Assembly (NCBI RefSeq): GCF_009857135.1
Contig: NZ_CP047318.1
Span: 1,612,001-1,676,000 of the forward strand
From: Streptomyces sp. HM190
Lineage (GTDB): Bacteria > Actinomycetota > Actinomycetes > Streptomycetales > Streptomycetaceae
Length of the DNA: 64,000 bases
Direction: 5' to 3'
The position numbers and the translations under genes were made by a program. Below, one piece after another: positions 26,793 to 34,371 of the stretch. The notes beneath the pieces were generated by a model, which saw nothing but the letters and a program-made list of their open reading frames with translations, was not told where the DNA came from and made no database searches. How positions within the stretch are numbered: the stretch's first letter is position 1; each line of letters begins with the position of its first letter.

Positions 26793-27053
26793 ATGAACGG
26801 GGCAAACGAACTCCATCGGTTGTCCGAGGCATGCCGCCAGGGCCGGTCCGGGGGACTGACGACGGCGGCCCATCCGGCCGTGGTGTGGCTGCTGGTCTCC
26901 TGGTGGCCGCAGGACAACTTCTACCGGCTGGCGGCGAAGCACGCCTGGGAACGGCGGGCGGCGCTGGTGTACGCCTTCAACGTGCCGCTGATGGTCGCGG
27001 CGGCGGTGTACGTGACGCGGGGACCGGAACGCTCACCCGCGGGTGGCCCATAA
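26793..27053 (+). CDS. Small two-span membrane protein, unknown function
   Basis: Seen: 86 residues starting MNGANELHRLSEACRQGRSG. Two probable membrane segments, HPAVVWLLVSWW (about 27-38) and ALVYAFNVPLMVAAAVYV (about 57-74), flank a charged loop with WPQDNFYRLAAKHAWERR. The amphipathic start, conserved-looking WPQDNFY loop and balanced codon use suggest a real gene, though its ribosome site is weak. In S. coelicolor a gylX of unknown function ends the glycerol operon; whether this is related I cannot say. It sits between the repeat array and a FadR-type regulator. Confidence 0.6.
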   Translation: MNGANELHRLSEACRQGRSGGLTTAAHPAVVWLLVSWWPQDNFYRLAAKHAWERRAALVYAFNVPLMVAAAVYVTRGPERSPAGGP

Positions 27054-27062
27054 TGACCTCTG

Positions 27063-27077
27063 AGACATCGGATGTCT
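27063..27077. promoter_or_regulatory. Palindromic operator before the FadR-type regulator gene
   Basis: AGACATC-G-GATGTCT is a perfect 7+1+7 palindrome ending 35 bases before the regulator start. Spacing and symmetry fit autoregulation by a GntR/FadR-type dimer. Confidence 0.6.
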
Positions 27078-27111
27078 GATCAGGCAGGGAACGACAGGGA
27101 GGGCGGTCGCC

Positions 27112-27783
27112 ATGGCAGTCACCGACGAGGCGATCGAGAAGATCAAGGACATGATCGTCTCCGGCGCGCTGCGCCCGGGCGACCGGCTGCCCAAGGAGAG
27201 CGAGCTCGCCGCCGACCTGGGGCTGTCCCGCAACTCGCTGCGCGAGGCGGTGCGCGCGCTGTCGCTGATCCGCATCCTGGACGTACGGCAGGGCGACGGC
27301 ACGTATGTGACGAGTCTCGACCCCCAGCTCCTGCTGGAGGCGCTGAGCTTCGTGGTCGACTTCCACCGCGACGACACGGTGCTGGAGTTCCTCGCGGTGC
27401 GCCGCATTCTGGAGCCGGCGGCCACCGCGATGGCCGCCCAGCGCATCAGCGAGCAGCAACTGGACGCGCTGGGAGCCCAGTTGGACAAGCTGGGCGACGA
27501 TCCGTCGGTGGAGGAACTGGTCGCCTGCGACCTGGAGTTCCACAAGGGCATCGTACAGAGTTCCGGCAACTCCGTGCTCTGCTCCCTCCTGGACGGCCTG
27601 TCCGGCCCCACCACCCGGGCCCGTGTCTGGCGCGGCCTGACCCAGGAGGACGCCGTCAGCCGCACCCTCCACGAACACCGCGCCATCCTCGCCGCCCTGC
27701 GTGACCGCGACGCCGAGGCCGCCCGCTCCTGGGCGACGGTCCACATCGCGAGCGTCGAGCAGTGGCTGCGGTCGTCGCTGTGA
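27112..27783 (+). CDS. FadR-subfamily GntR transcriptional regulator
   Basis: Seen: 223 residues. N-terminal winged helix (about 5-70): SGALRPGDRLPKESELAADLG then LSRNSLREAVRALSLIRIL and RQGDGTYVT. The C-terminal FCD domain (about 85-215) has a probable metal/ligand site in CDLEFHKGIV (Asp, His) and HEHRAILAAL (His). Known: such proteins sense carboxylic or sugar acids. No metabolic target gene adjoins it, so the target is unclear; the palindrome just upstream suggests autoregulation. It differs from the gluconate regulator at 51350-52075. Confidence 0.9.
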   Translation: MAVTDEAIEKIKDMIVSGALRPGDRLPKESELAADLGLSRNSLREAVRALSLIRILDVRQGDGTYVTSLDPQLLLEALSFVVDFHRDDTVLEFLAVRRILEPAATAMAAQRISEQQLDALGAQLDKLGDDPSVEELVACDLEFHKGIVQSSGNSVLCSLLDGLSGPTTRARVWRGLTQEDAVSRTLHEHRAILAALRDRDAEAARSWATVHIASVEQWLRSSL

Positions 27784-27939
27784 GGCGGTGATCGCCCGCG
27801 CCCGGCGGGCGGCGCGTGTTTCCGCCGCGCGAACGGGGCATTGATCCGTTCACTCCCCCGTGCAAGGGGGCTGCGAAGGCCCCCTGGGCACGCCGTAAGG
27901 TTGGGGCGTACGCGAGGGCACGTCGGAAGGAGGCGCTGG

Positions 27940-28932
27940 GTGATCGAGCTGGAGGGGGTTCCCGAGCTGATCGACCCAGTCATGGTGGCCGCGTTCGAAG
28001 GCTGGAACGACGCCGGCGACGCCGCCTCCACCGCGGTCGCGCACCTGGACCGGGAGTGGAAGGGCGAGGTGTTCGCGGCGCTGGACGCCGAGGACTACTA
28101 CGACTTCCAGGTCAACCGGCCCACGGTGTGGCTGGACGGCGGCGTACGCAAGATCACCTGGCCGACGACAAGGTTGTCGGTGGTGCGGGTCGGCGGCGAG
28201 AAGCCCCGCGATCTCGTGCTGGTCCGGGGGATCGAGCCGTCGATGCGGTGGCGCTCGTTCTGCAACGAGCTGCTGGGCTTCGCCCACGAACTGGGCGTGG
28301 AGCTGGTGGTGATCCTGGGCGCCCTGCTCGGCGACACCCCGCACACCCGTCCGGTCCCGGTCAGCGGGGTCACGTCGGACCCGGATCTCGCGCAGCGGAT
28401 GGACCTGGAGGAGACCAAGTACGAGGGCCCGACGGGCATCGTCGGCATCCTCCAGGAGGCGTGCACGCACGCCGGGGTCCCGGCGGTGTCGCTGTGGGCC
28501 GCGGTGCCGCACTACGTGTCGCAGCCGCCGAACCCGAAGGCGACGCTGGCCCTCCTCAACCGCCTGGAGGACCTGATCGACGTGCGTATCCCGCTGGGCG
28601 AGCTGCCCGAGGACGCGCGCGCCTGGCAGGTGGGCGTGGACCAGCTGGCCGCCGAGGACAGCGAGGTCGCGGAGTACGTGCAGACGCTGGAGGAGGCGCG
28701 GGACACCGCGGAACTGCCCGAGGCGTCGGGTGAGGCGATCGCCCGCGAGTTCGAACGGTATCTGCGGCGCCGCGACGGCGGACCCACCGGTGCGGCCGGC
28801 GGGCACGCCACGGCCGACGGGGGCGACAGCCCCGGCGCGTGGAACCCGAAGGACAACCCCGGTGGCCGGGCGCGACCGCCGAAGCCGCCGCGGCCGGGCG
28901 CCGGCGACGACGAGGAGTCGTCGGAGGACTGA
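27940..28932 (+). CDS. PAC2-family protein
   Basis: Seen: 330 residues from the GTG at 27940 behind GGAAGGAGG. The PAC2 domain (about 5-255) has DPVMVAAFEGWNDAGDAAS, FQVNRPTVWLDGG, ILGALLGDTPHTRPVPV and WAAVPHYVSQPPNPKATLALL. The C-terminal 70 residues are disordered, rich in Gly, Pro and Asp, ending DDEESSED. Known: PAC2 proteins are related to eukaryotic proteasome assembly chaperone 2, and actinobacterial members such as Rv2125 have known structures but no settled function. The presence of the proteasome genes in the same window is suggestive only. Confidence 0.9.
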   Translation: MIELEGVPELIDPVMVAAFEGWNDAGDAASTAVAHLDREWKGEVFAALDAEDYYDFQVNRPTVWLDGGVRKITWPTTRLSVVRVGGEKPRDLVLVRGIEPSMRWRSFCNELLGFAHELGVELVVILGALLGDTPHTRPVPVSGVTSDPDLAQRMDLEETKYEGPTGIVGILQEACTHAGVPAVSLWAAVPHYVSQPPNPKATLALLNRLEDLIDVRIPLGELPEDARAWQVGVDQLAAEDSEVAEYVQTLEEARDTAELPEASGEAIAREFERYLRRRDGGPTGAAGGHATADGGDSPGAWNPKDNPGGRARPPKPPRPGAGDDEESSED

Positions 28933-28946
28933 TCGGCGCGGTCCCA

Positions 28947-29032
28947 TGGCCGTGACCCGAGACCTGGTGCCGTGACCGTGACCGTGACCCGCGAGCTGGC
29001 CCCGTTCCCGTGGCCGTGACCCGAGACCTGGT
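28947..29032. repeat. 22-base direct repeat in low-complexity DNA
   Basis: TGGCCGTGACCCGAGACCTG occurs at 28947 and 29011, each continuing with GT, so 22 bases are perfect. Both lie in a stretch (28933-29195) of GTGACC/GTGGCC words following the PAC2 gene. I see no gene in that gap. Confidence 0.75.
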
Positions 29033-29195
29033 CCCGTGGCCGGTGACCGTGGCCGGTGACCGTGGCCCCCGTGACCGGTGCCCCGGTGTGAGGACGTGTC
29101 ACCGCGCCCCCCGTCCCCTGACGCGGGGCGCCGGGCGCGCGGGGAGCGCGGCGGACTCCCTCCTCCGTGCCGGTCCGTCGGGCGTCAGCCGCCGG

Positions 29196-30209
29196 TCAGC
29201 GCTCCACGGCGACGACCGTGTACGTCGTGTCCGGCGTCGGGGTCGTGGTGAAGCGGGCGTTGGGCAGGTACAGGCGGTTCTTGTGGGCGGCGACGGTCGT
29301 CGGGACGTCGAAGTCCGGGTCCGTGAGCCGGCCCTCGAAGACGCCGGTGCGGCCGTCCGCGGCGAGCTTGAACACGTCGATCGCGTTCTGACGGTTCTGC
29401 ACGACGTACAGCCGCCGTCCGAGGAGCAGCAGGCCGTCGCCGTTGGTGAGGGGCGCGGAGTCCCCGAGGTCGACGAGCCGGGTGACGCCGGTGCGCGGGT
29501 CGACCCGGTGCAGTCCCCCGGCGCCGGACTGCACGACGAGCAGGGCCTTGCCGTCCGGGGTCCCGGTGATGCCGTTGGCGTTGACCGTCTCGCCGGGCGC
29601 CTGGGTCCAGTCGCCGCGCAGGGTGAGCGTGACGACGTCGTCCGCGTGCGGCAGCCCGCCGTTCCTGCCGAGCGGCAGCGCGTGGAGGGCCGGCTGGAAC
29701 GAGTCGGTGAACCAGGCGGCGCGCGGGGTGAGGAAGACGTCGTTGGCGAAGGTGGGCGTGCTCGTGGTGAGCCGGTACGAGGCGAGGACCGCGCCGGTGC
29801 GTACGTCCACCACACGGGCGCCCTGGGCGCGTCCGGCGACGAACAGCCGCCCCCGTCCGTCGAGTTCGAGACCGACGGAGGGGGTGCCGGGCCCGGTGGA
29901 GATGATGCGGCCCTGTCCGGTGCGCAGGTCGGCGCGGTAGATGGAGCCGTCGCCGAGGGAGCCGAGGTAGGCGTAGGGGCCGCCGCCGATGGTGATGCCC
30001 TCGGGGCGGAAGCCGTTGGGGAGCGGGATGACGTCCGGCCAGGTCTTCCCGGCCGCCGCGGCGGTCCCGGCGGCCGACGTGCCGACGAGCAGGGCGCCCG
30101 CGGTGGCGGCCGATGCCGTGAGCAGTTGGCGTCGGCTGACGGGGTGTCGGGCGGAGAGGGGGGAGAACGGGGAGAGGGAGGAGCGGGATGAGGAGTGCGG
30201 GGGTACCAC
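29196..30209 (-). CDS. Tat-exported SMP-30/NHL-type beta-propeller protein
   Basis: Seen: 337 residues from the GTG at 30207-30209, behind GAAGGGA. The N terminus carries SRRQLLTASAATAGALLVG and an AAAAG cleavage region, a twin-arginine signal. The mature part has repeated blades: FRPEGITIGGGPYAYLGSLG, GLELDGRGRLFVAG, NGITGTPDGKALLVVQSG, GDGLLLLGRRLYVVQN. Known: this fold resembles SMP-30/gluconolactonase and strictosidine-synthase-like hydrolases, secreted folded. Substrate unknown; gluconate genes 20 kb away are probably not related. The Shine-Dalgarno lies in a perfect hairpin. Confidence 0.82.
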   Translation of the reverse strand: MVPPHSSSRSSLSPFSPLSARHPVSRRQLLTASAATAGALLVGTSAAGTAAAAGKTWPDVIPLPNGFRPEGITIGGGPYAYLGSLGDGSIYRADLRTGQGRIISTGPGTPSVGLELDGRGRLFVAGRAQGARVVDVRTGAVLASYRLTTSTPTFANDVFLTPRAAWFTDSFQPALHALPLGRNGGLPHADDVVTLTLRGDWTQAPGETVNANGITGTPDGKALLVVQSGAGGLHRVDPRTGVTRLVDLGDSAPLTNGDGLLLLGRRLYVVQNRQNAIDVFKLAADGRTGVFEGRLTDPDFDVPTTVAAHKNRLYLPNARFTTTPTPDTTYTVVAVER

Positions 30210-30214
30210 TGTGC

Positions 30215-30233
30215 GTCCCTTCCACGAAGGGAC
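30215..30233 (-). promoter_or_regulatory. Hairpin that occludes the ribosome binding site of the beta-propeller gene
   Basis: Perfect 8-base arms (30215-30222, 30226-30233) with a 3-base loop. On the minus strand the downstream arm is GAAGGGAC, the likely Shine-Dalgarno, six bases before the GTG start. The structure should reduce translation unless opened. Confidence 0.5.
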
Positions 30234-30412
30234 CGGCGGCTGGCCGGTCCGGCTTCGACTGACGTCTGTCACCCCATCACATGCCGCCCCGCCCCGCAGC
30301 CCTCGCCGACCGACCGACAGGGTCTCGACAGCCCCACGCCGGCCTCCTCGACACCCCCGCGTACGCGCGGGGAGCGGGCCGCGCGCGTGCGCGGGGCCCG
30401 ATCCAACGGGAA

Positions 30413-30446
30413 AGGGGCGCCCCCTCCGTCCGGAGAGGGCGCCCCT
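30413..30446 (-). terminator. mshC terminator
   Basis: 15-base arms (30413-30427, 30432-30446, one mismatch) with a four-base loop lie in the 357-base gap after mshC. The rest of the gap (30447-30566) has only degenerate repeats of a GTGCCG(C/T)C type word. Confidence 0.6.
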
Positions 30447-30566
30447 CACGGCGACTCCGCCACGCCGCCCTGAGAGCGTCACGTGTGACGGCGGCTCACG
30501 CCTGTGCCGCCCGTGCGGAGTCGTGCCGACGGCGCACAGCCGTGCCGCCTGTGCAGAGTCGTTACT

Positions 30567-31796
30567 TCACAGGGCCACGCCGAGCAGGGCGTCCACGGCG
30601 CGGGAGACGACGCCGGGCGCCCCCTCGTCCGTACCGCCCTGCTCCTGCTGCAGCGCGGCCCAGCGGTCGACCGCAGCGAGCGCGGCGGGGGCGTCCAGGT
30701 CGTCGGCGAGGGCCTCGCGGATCTCCTCGACGAGGGCCTCGGCGGGCGGCCCGTCGGGCCGGGAGACGGCGGCACGCCACCGGCCCAGCCGGGCCACGGC
30801 ATCCTCCAGGACCTGGTCGGTCCACTCCCAGTCGGCCCGGTAGTGGTGGGCGAGGAGCGCGAGCCGTATGGCCGCCGGGTCGACCCCGTCCTGGCGCAGC
30901 CGGGAGACGAAGACGAGGTTGCCCCTGGACTTCGACATCTTCTCGCCGTGCAGCGCCACCATGCCGGCGTGGACGTACGCCTTCGCCATGGGGAACTCGC
31001 CGGTCAGCACCTGGGCGTGCGAGGCACCCATCTCATGGTGCGGGAAGGCGAGGTCGGAGCCGCCGCCCTGCACGTCGAAGCCCATGCCGAGGTGGTCCAG
31101 GGCGATGGCGACGCACTCGATGTGCCAGCCGGGCCGGCCGCGGCCGAGGGAGCCGCCGTCCCAGCTGGGCTCGCCCTCGCGCGCGGCCATCCACAGCATC
31201 GGGTCGAGGGGGTTCTTCTTGCCGGGCCGGTCCGGGTCGCCGCCGCGCTCGGCGGACAGCAGCCGCATCGCCGCGGCGTCGAGGCCGGAGACCTCGCCGA
31301 AGTGGGGGTCGGACTCGACGGAGAAGTAGACGTCGCCGTCGAGTTCGTACGCGGCGCCCGCGTCGCGGAGCCGCTCGACGAGCGGGACGATGCCGGGGAT
31401 GGCCTCGACGGCGCCGATGTAGTCCTGCGGCGGCAGCATCCGCAGGGCGGTCATGTCCTCGCGGAAGAGGGCGGTCTCCTTCTCGGCGAGGGCCGCCCAG
31501 TCGATGCCGTCGCGCTCGGCCCGCTCCAGCAGCGGGTCGTCGACGTCGGTGACGTTCTGGACGTAGTGAACCTGCCGCTTGGTGTCGAGCCACACGCGCT
31601 GAACGAGGTCGAACGCGTTGTAGGTCGCCGCGTGACCCAGGTGGGTCGCGTCGTACGGGGTGATGCCGCAGACGTAGATACGGGCGACGGGACCGGGGTC
31701 AAGGGTGACCAGACCGCCGGTCGCGGTGTCGTGGATCCTCAGGTCGCGGCCCTTGCCGGGCAGGACGGGGACCTCAGAAGCGGGCCAGGCATACAT
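30567..31796 (-). CDS. mshC: Cysteine:glucosaminyl-inositol ligase MshC (mycothiol synthesis)
   Basis: Seen: 409 residues, the standard length. Class I synthetase signatures: HLGH at 52-55 in [16 protein letters not shown] at 286-290, and zinc ligands Cys43 (YVCGITPYD), Cys228 (WHIECVA) and His in FPHHEMGAS. It looks like a shortened cysteinyl-tRNA synthetase lacking the tRNA-binding end, which is MshC. Known: it joins Cys to GlcN-inositol with ATP, the third step to mycothiol, the actinobacterial thiol buffer. It starts ATG at 31796. The neighbour upstream is the kinase-like gene on the same strand, 150 bases away. Confidence 0.95.
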   Translation of the reverse strand: MYAWPASEVPVLPGKGRDLRIHDTATGGLVTLDPGPVARIYVCGITPYDATHLGHAATYNAFDLVQRVWLDTKRQVHYVQNVTDVDDPLLERAERDGIDWAALAEKETALFREDMTALRMLPPQDYIGAVEAIPGIVPLVERLRDAGAAYELDGDVYFSVESDPHFGEVSGLDAAAMRLLSAERGGDPDRPGKKNPLDPMLWMAAREGEPSWDGGSLGRGRPGWHIECVAIALDHLGMGFDVQGGGSDLAFPHHEMGASHAQVLTGEFPMAKAYVHAGMVALHGEKMSKSRGNLVFVSRLRQDGVDPAAIRLALLAHHYRADWEWTDQVLEDAVARLGRWRAAVSRPDGPPAEALVEEIREALADDLDAPAALAAVDRWAALQQEQGGTDEGAPGVVSRAVDALLGVAL

Positions 31797-31946
31797 GCCA
31801 CGAGCCTAACCCGATCCGTGCCGGGTTAAGCGGGGCGCCCGACGGCGCGAGGCTGCGCGGGGGACGCCGGGCCCGGAGGGCGGGGCGGACGGTGCGGCGG
31901 ACCGCGCTGTCCGCCGCGCCCGTCCGGGGTTTCGCCGCGGGTTCGC

Positions 31947-32783
31947 TCACACCGGCGGCCAGGGGATCGCCGGCCATTGCCCGCTCGGTTCCGGGTGACG
32001 GCCGGTCCGCAGCAGCGCGGCGACCCGCTCCCTGGTGGCGTCCAGTTCGGCGGCCGTGATCAGGCACGACAGCTTCGCCGCCAGCGCGCCGCCGTCGCCG
32101 AGCGCGTCCCGCAGTCGCCTCAGCACGTCGACGGCCTCGTCCGTGAGGGGCTCCCCCGCCCATCCCCACAGCAGGGTCCGCAACTTGTTCTCGACGTTGA
32201 AGGTCACCCCGTGGTCGATGCCGTAGAGCCGGTCCTCGGCCGCGGGCAGGAGATGGCCGCCCTTGCGGTCGGCGTTGTTGATGACGGCGTCGAGGACGGC
32301 GAGGCGGCGCAGTCGCCGGTCGTCGGCGTGCACGAGGAGCGCGGTCCCGCCGTCGCCGACCTCGGCGAACCCGACGGCCTTCCAGCCCTCGCCCGCCTCC
32401 TCGCCGTCCACGAGGGCGAGCAGCTCCGATCCGGGCACGCCCTCGATCCACAGCTGGCACATGCCCTGCCCGTACGGGCCGTCACGCAGCACCGTGGGCG
32501 GTACGAGGCCCCACCCGGTCGCCTCGGACACCTCGTACGCGGCGACCTCGCGCTGCGCGAGCGTCCCGTCGGGGAAGTCCCACAGCGGGCGCTCCCCGGC
32601 GACGGGTTTGTAGACGCAGGCAGCCTCGCGTCCCTCGTACGACACCGAGCAGTACAGGACCGCGTTGGACGCCTCGCGCACCTGGCCGCGCACGGTCAGC
32701 TCGCCCTCGGCCAGCAGCTCGGCGGCCGAGATCCGCCCGTCGGAGGTCACGCCCCGCGGCGGTATCCGTTCTGGCGCGGACAT
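31947..32783 (-). CDS. Kinase-like conserved actinobacterial protein (SCO1664/TIGR03843 type)
   Basis: Seen: 278 residues from the ATG at 32781-32783 with GGAGGG six bases before. Motifs: ACVYKPVAGERPLWDFPDGT (Lys that could bind phosphate), AVINNADRKGGHLLP, and LYGIDHGVTFNVENKLRT, which resemble the catalytic loop and DFG region of HipA/phosphatidylinositol-kinase folds. Known: as I recall, such proteins are nearly always beside the next two genes (DUF3090 and an MSMEG_4193-type phosphomutase) in actinobacteria, with no proven function. It overlaps the DUF3090 gene by 37 bases. Confidence 0.85.
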   Translation of the reverse strand: MSAPERIPPRGVTSDGRISAAELLAEGELTVRGQVREASNAVLYCSVSYEGREAACVYKPVAGERPLWDFPDGTLAQREVAAYEVSEATGWGLVPPTVLRDGPYGQGMCQLWIEGVPGSELLALVDGEEAGEGWKAVGFAEVGDGGTALLVHADDRRLRRLAVLDAVINNADRKGGHLLPAAEDRLYGIDHGVTFNVENKLRTLLWGWAGEPLTDEAVDVLRRLRDALGDGGALAAKLSCLITAAELDATRERVAALLRTGRHPEPSGQWPAIPWPPV

Positions 32784-33337
32784 ACGTGTCCCTCCGGGTC
32801 GAGCGGCAGACTGCACAGCGGGCACGGCGGCCGGCCCGCGTTGACGACGTCGAGGGCGCGCTTGGCGAAGGCCCTGGCCTGCGCGCCGGTGAGGCGGACG
32901 CGGAGCATCGGCGGGCCGTTCTCCTCGTCCTGGAGGAGTCGCTCCTCCGCCTCGGCGAGGTCCTCCTCGGATTCGGCGTCCAGCTCCACCAGGGCCTGGG
33001 CCTCGACGATCATGCGCTGTTCGTCGCCGTCCCAGGCCAGGGCCATGGTGCCGACGCGGAACTCCTCCTCGATGGGGGTCTCCAGCGGTGCCGTGTCCGA
33101 GACCTCGGTGGGAGCGACGGCGGGTACCGGGGCACTGCCGCCGCTGCGCCGCACGACCTCGTCGAGCAACTCGTCCATGCGCTCGGCGAGCGCCGCAACC
33201 TGGGTCTTCTCCAGGGACACGCTGGTGACCCGCTGCCCTGAGGAGGCCTGCAGGAAGAAGGTCCGGCGCCCGGGCAGCCCGACCGTACCGGCCACGAAGC
33301 GGTCCGGGGGGTCGTAGAGGAACACCTGACGGGACAC
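32747..33337 (-). CDS. DUF3090 family protein
   Basis: Seen: 196 residues with a GTG at 33335-33337. It begins MSRQVFLYDPPDRFVAGTVG, then RTFFLQASSGQRVTSVSLEK, has MALAWDGDEQRMIVEAQA in the middle and ends with a zinc-ribbon-like CPLCSLPLDPEGHVCPRQNG. Known: DUF3090 (TIGR03847) is confined to actinobacteria and of unknown function; the C-terminal Cys/His set suggests zinc binding. The kinase-like gene starts inside its last 37 bases, so translation is coupled. Confidence 0.88.
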   Translation of the reverse strand: MSRQVFLYDPPDRFVAGTVGLPGRRTFFLQASSGQRVTSVSLEKTQVAALAERMDELLDEVVRRSGGSAPVPAVAPTEVSDTAPLETPIEEEFRVGTMALAWDGDEQRMIVEAQALVELDAESEEDLAEAEERLLQDEENGPPMLRVRLTGAQARAFAKRALDVVNAGRPPCPLCSLPLDPEGHVCPRQNGYRRGA

Positions 33338-33433
33338 GTCCTGTCTCCATTGGAATCGACGTCGGGACCGGTCGCTCCGGCTGCTGACGGGTTCAGCTCC
33401 GTCGCGACCGCTTCACCCTACTGCGGTTGACGA

Positions 33434-34120
33434 TCACGGTGCTCCCGCGCCGCCCCCGACGGCGGCGTCGCCGTGCGGGGGTTCCTCGCGCGGCGCCAGG
33501 GACGCGAAGTCCCCGGTGTCGCCGAGACGGACGAGAAACGGCCGCAGTCGTGTGTAACGGATCGCGGTGATGGAACACGGTTCGACAGAAATCCGCTGGA
33601 AGAGGTCCAGATGAAGTCCGAGTGCGTCCGCGACGAGCGACTTGATGATGTCGCCGTGGGAGCACATCACGTACACGGCGTCCGCTCCGTGGTCGCGCTC
33701 CACGCGCGCGTTCCACTCCCGTACCGCCTCCGCGGCGCGGTGCTGCATCTCCCGCATCGACTCCCCGCCGGGGAACTGCACGGCGGTCGGGTGCGACTGG
33801 ACGACCTGCATCAGCGGCTCGTCGGCGAGTTCGGCGAGCTTGCGGCCGGACCAGTCGCCGTAGTGGCACTCGCCGATGCGGTCGTCGGTGTGCGGCGTCA
33901 GCTCGGGCCGGGCCCCCAGGAGGGGACGGATCGTCTCCTGGCAGCGCTGGAGGGGACTGGTGACGACCTCGGAGATCGGCAGCCCGGCGAGTCGGCCGGG
34001 CAGCGCCGCGGCCTGCGCGGTGCCGCGCTCGTCGAGGGCGACGCCGGGCGTCCACCCGGCGAGCACCCCATCGGTGTTGGCGGTGGACCGGCCGTGCCGG
34101 ACAAGGATCAACGTGGGCAT
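33434..34120 (-). CDS. Histidine-phosphatase phosphomutase-like protein (MSMEG_4193 type)
   Basis: Seen: 228 residues starting MPTLILVRHGRSTANTDGVL (ATG 34118-34120). RHG catalytic His at 9, ECHYGDWSGRKLAELAD, FPGGESMREMQHRA, and second His in VMCSHGDIIKSLVADALG. Known: acid-phosphatase/phosphoglycerate-mutase superfamily; this subtype accompanies DUF3090 and the kinase-like protein. The last 40 residues are a Pro/Gly-rich tail. Its start is only 12 bases from a MITE-like element, and no clear Shine-Dalgarno stands before the ATG. Confidence 0.9.
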   Translation of the reverse strand: MPTLILVRHGRSTANTDGVLAGWTPGVALDERGTAQAAALPGRLAGLPISEVVTSPLQRCQETIRPLLGARPELTPHTDDRIGECHYGDWSGRKLAELADEPLMQVVQSHPTAVQFPGGESMREMQHRAAEAVREWNARVERDHGADAVYVMCSHGDIIKSLVADALGLHLDLFQRISVEPCSITAIRYTRLRPFLVRLGDTGDFASLAPREEPPHGDAAVGGGAGAP

Positions 34121-34131
34121 GCGGCCCAGCC

Positions 34132-34297
34132 TAAGGGCTGTCCCGTGATCCCCGGCGGGCGCACGACGCCGGCTACGGCACCTCGCCGCGTTGTCGGAAC
34201 TCCCGCATACATCCAGTACGCGGACGCCCCTCCGCCCTGCGATGCACCGCATCCCACGCCGTGCGCTGATCCACCGCGGATCACCGGACAGCCCTTA
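34132..34297. repeat. MITE-like palindromic element A, 166 bp
   Basis: Ends TAAGGGCTGTCCCGTGATCC and GGATCACCGGACAGCCCTTA form 20-base inverted repeats with one mismatch. Smaller internal complementary parts (GGGCGCAC with GTGCGC) allow a long folded stem. It fills the divergent gap between the phosphomutase and corA. A 29-base core (34199-34227, minus strand) matches element B at 60615-60643 in about 22 positions. There is no coding capacity. Confidence 0.7.
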
Positions 34298-34371
34298 CGT
34301 GCTGGCGTCAAACTCCCGCCTGCCCCGCGACGCCCCTTAGGTGGCTCCCCCCGTCGAGAAAGGAACTCCCC

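Noticed and set aside
33434..34252. Longer phosphomutase start at 34252
   Set aside because: The longer form would run into element A; the MPTLILVRHG start is the family N terminus.
34132..34297. A protein-coding reading of element A
   Set aside because: The translated core resembles that of element B, but base changes are not concentrated at third codon positions, and the inverted ends show it is a structural repeat.
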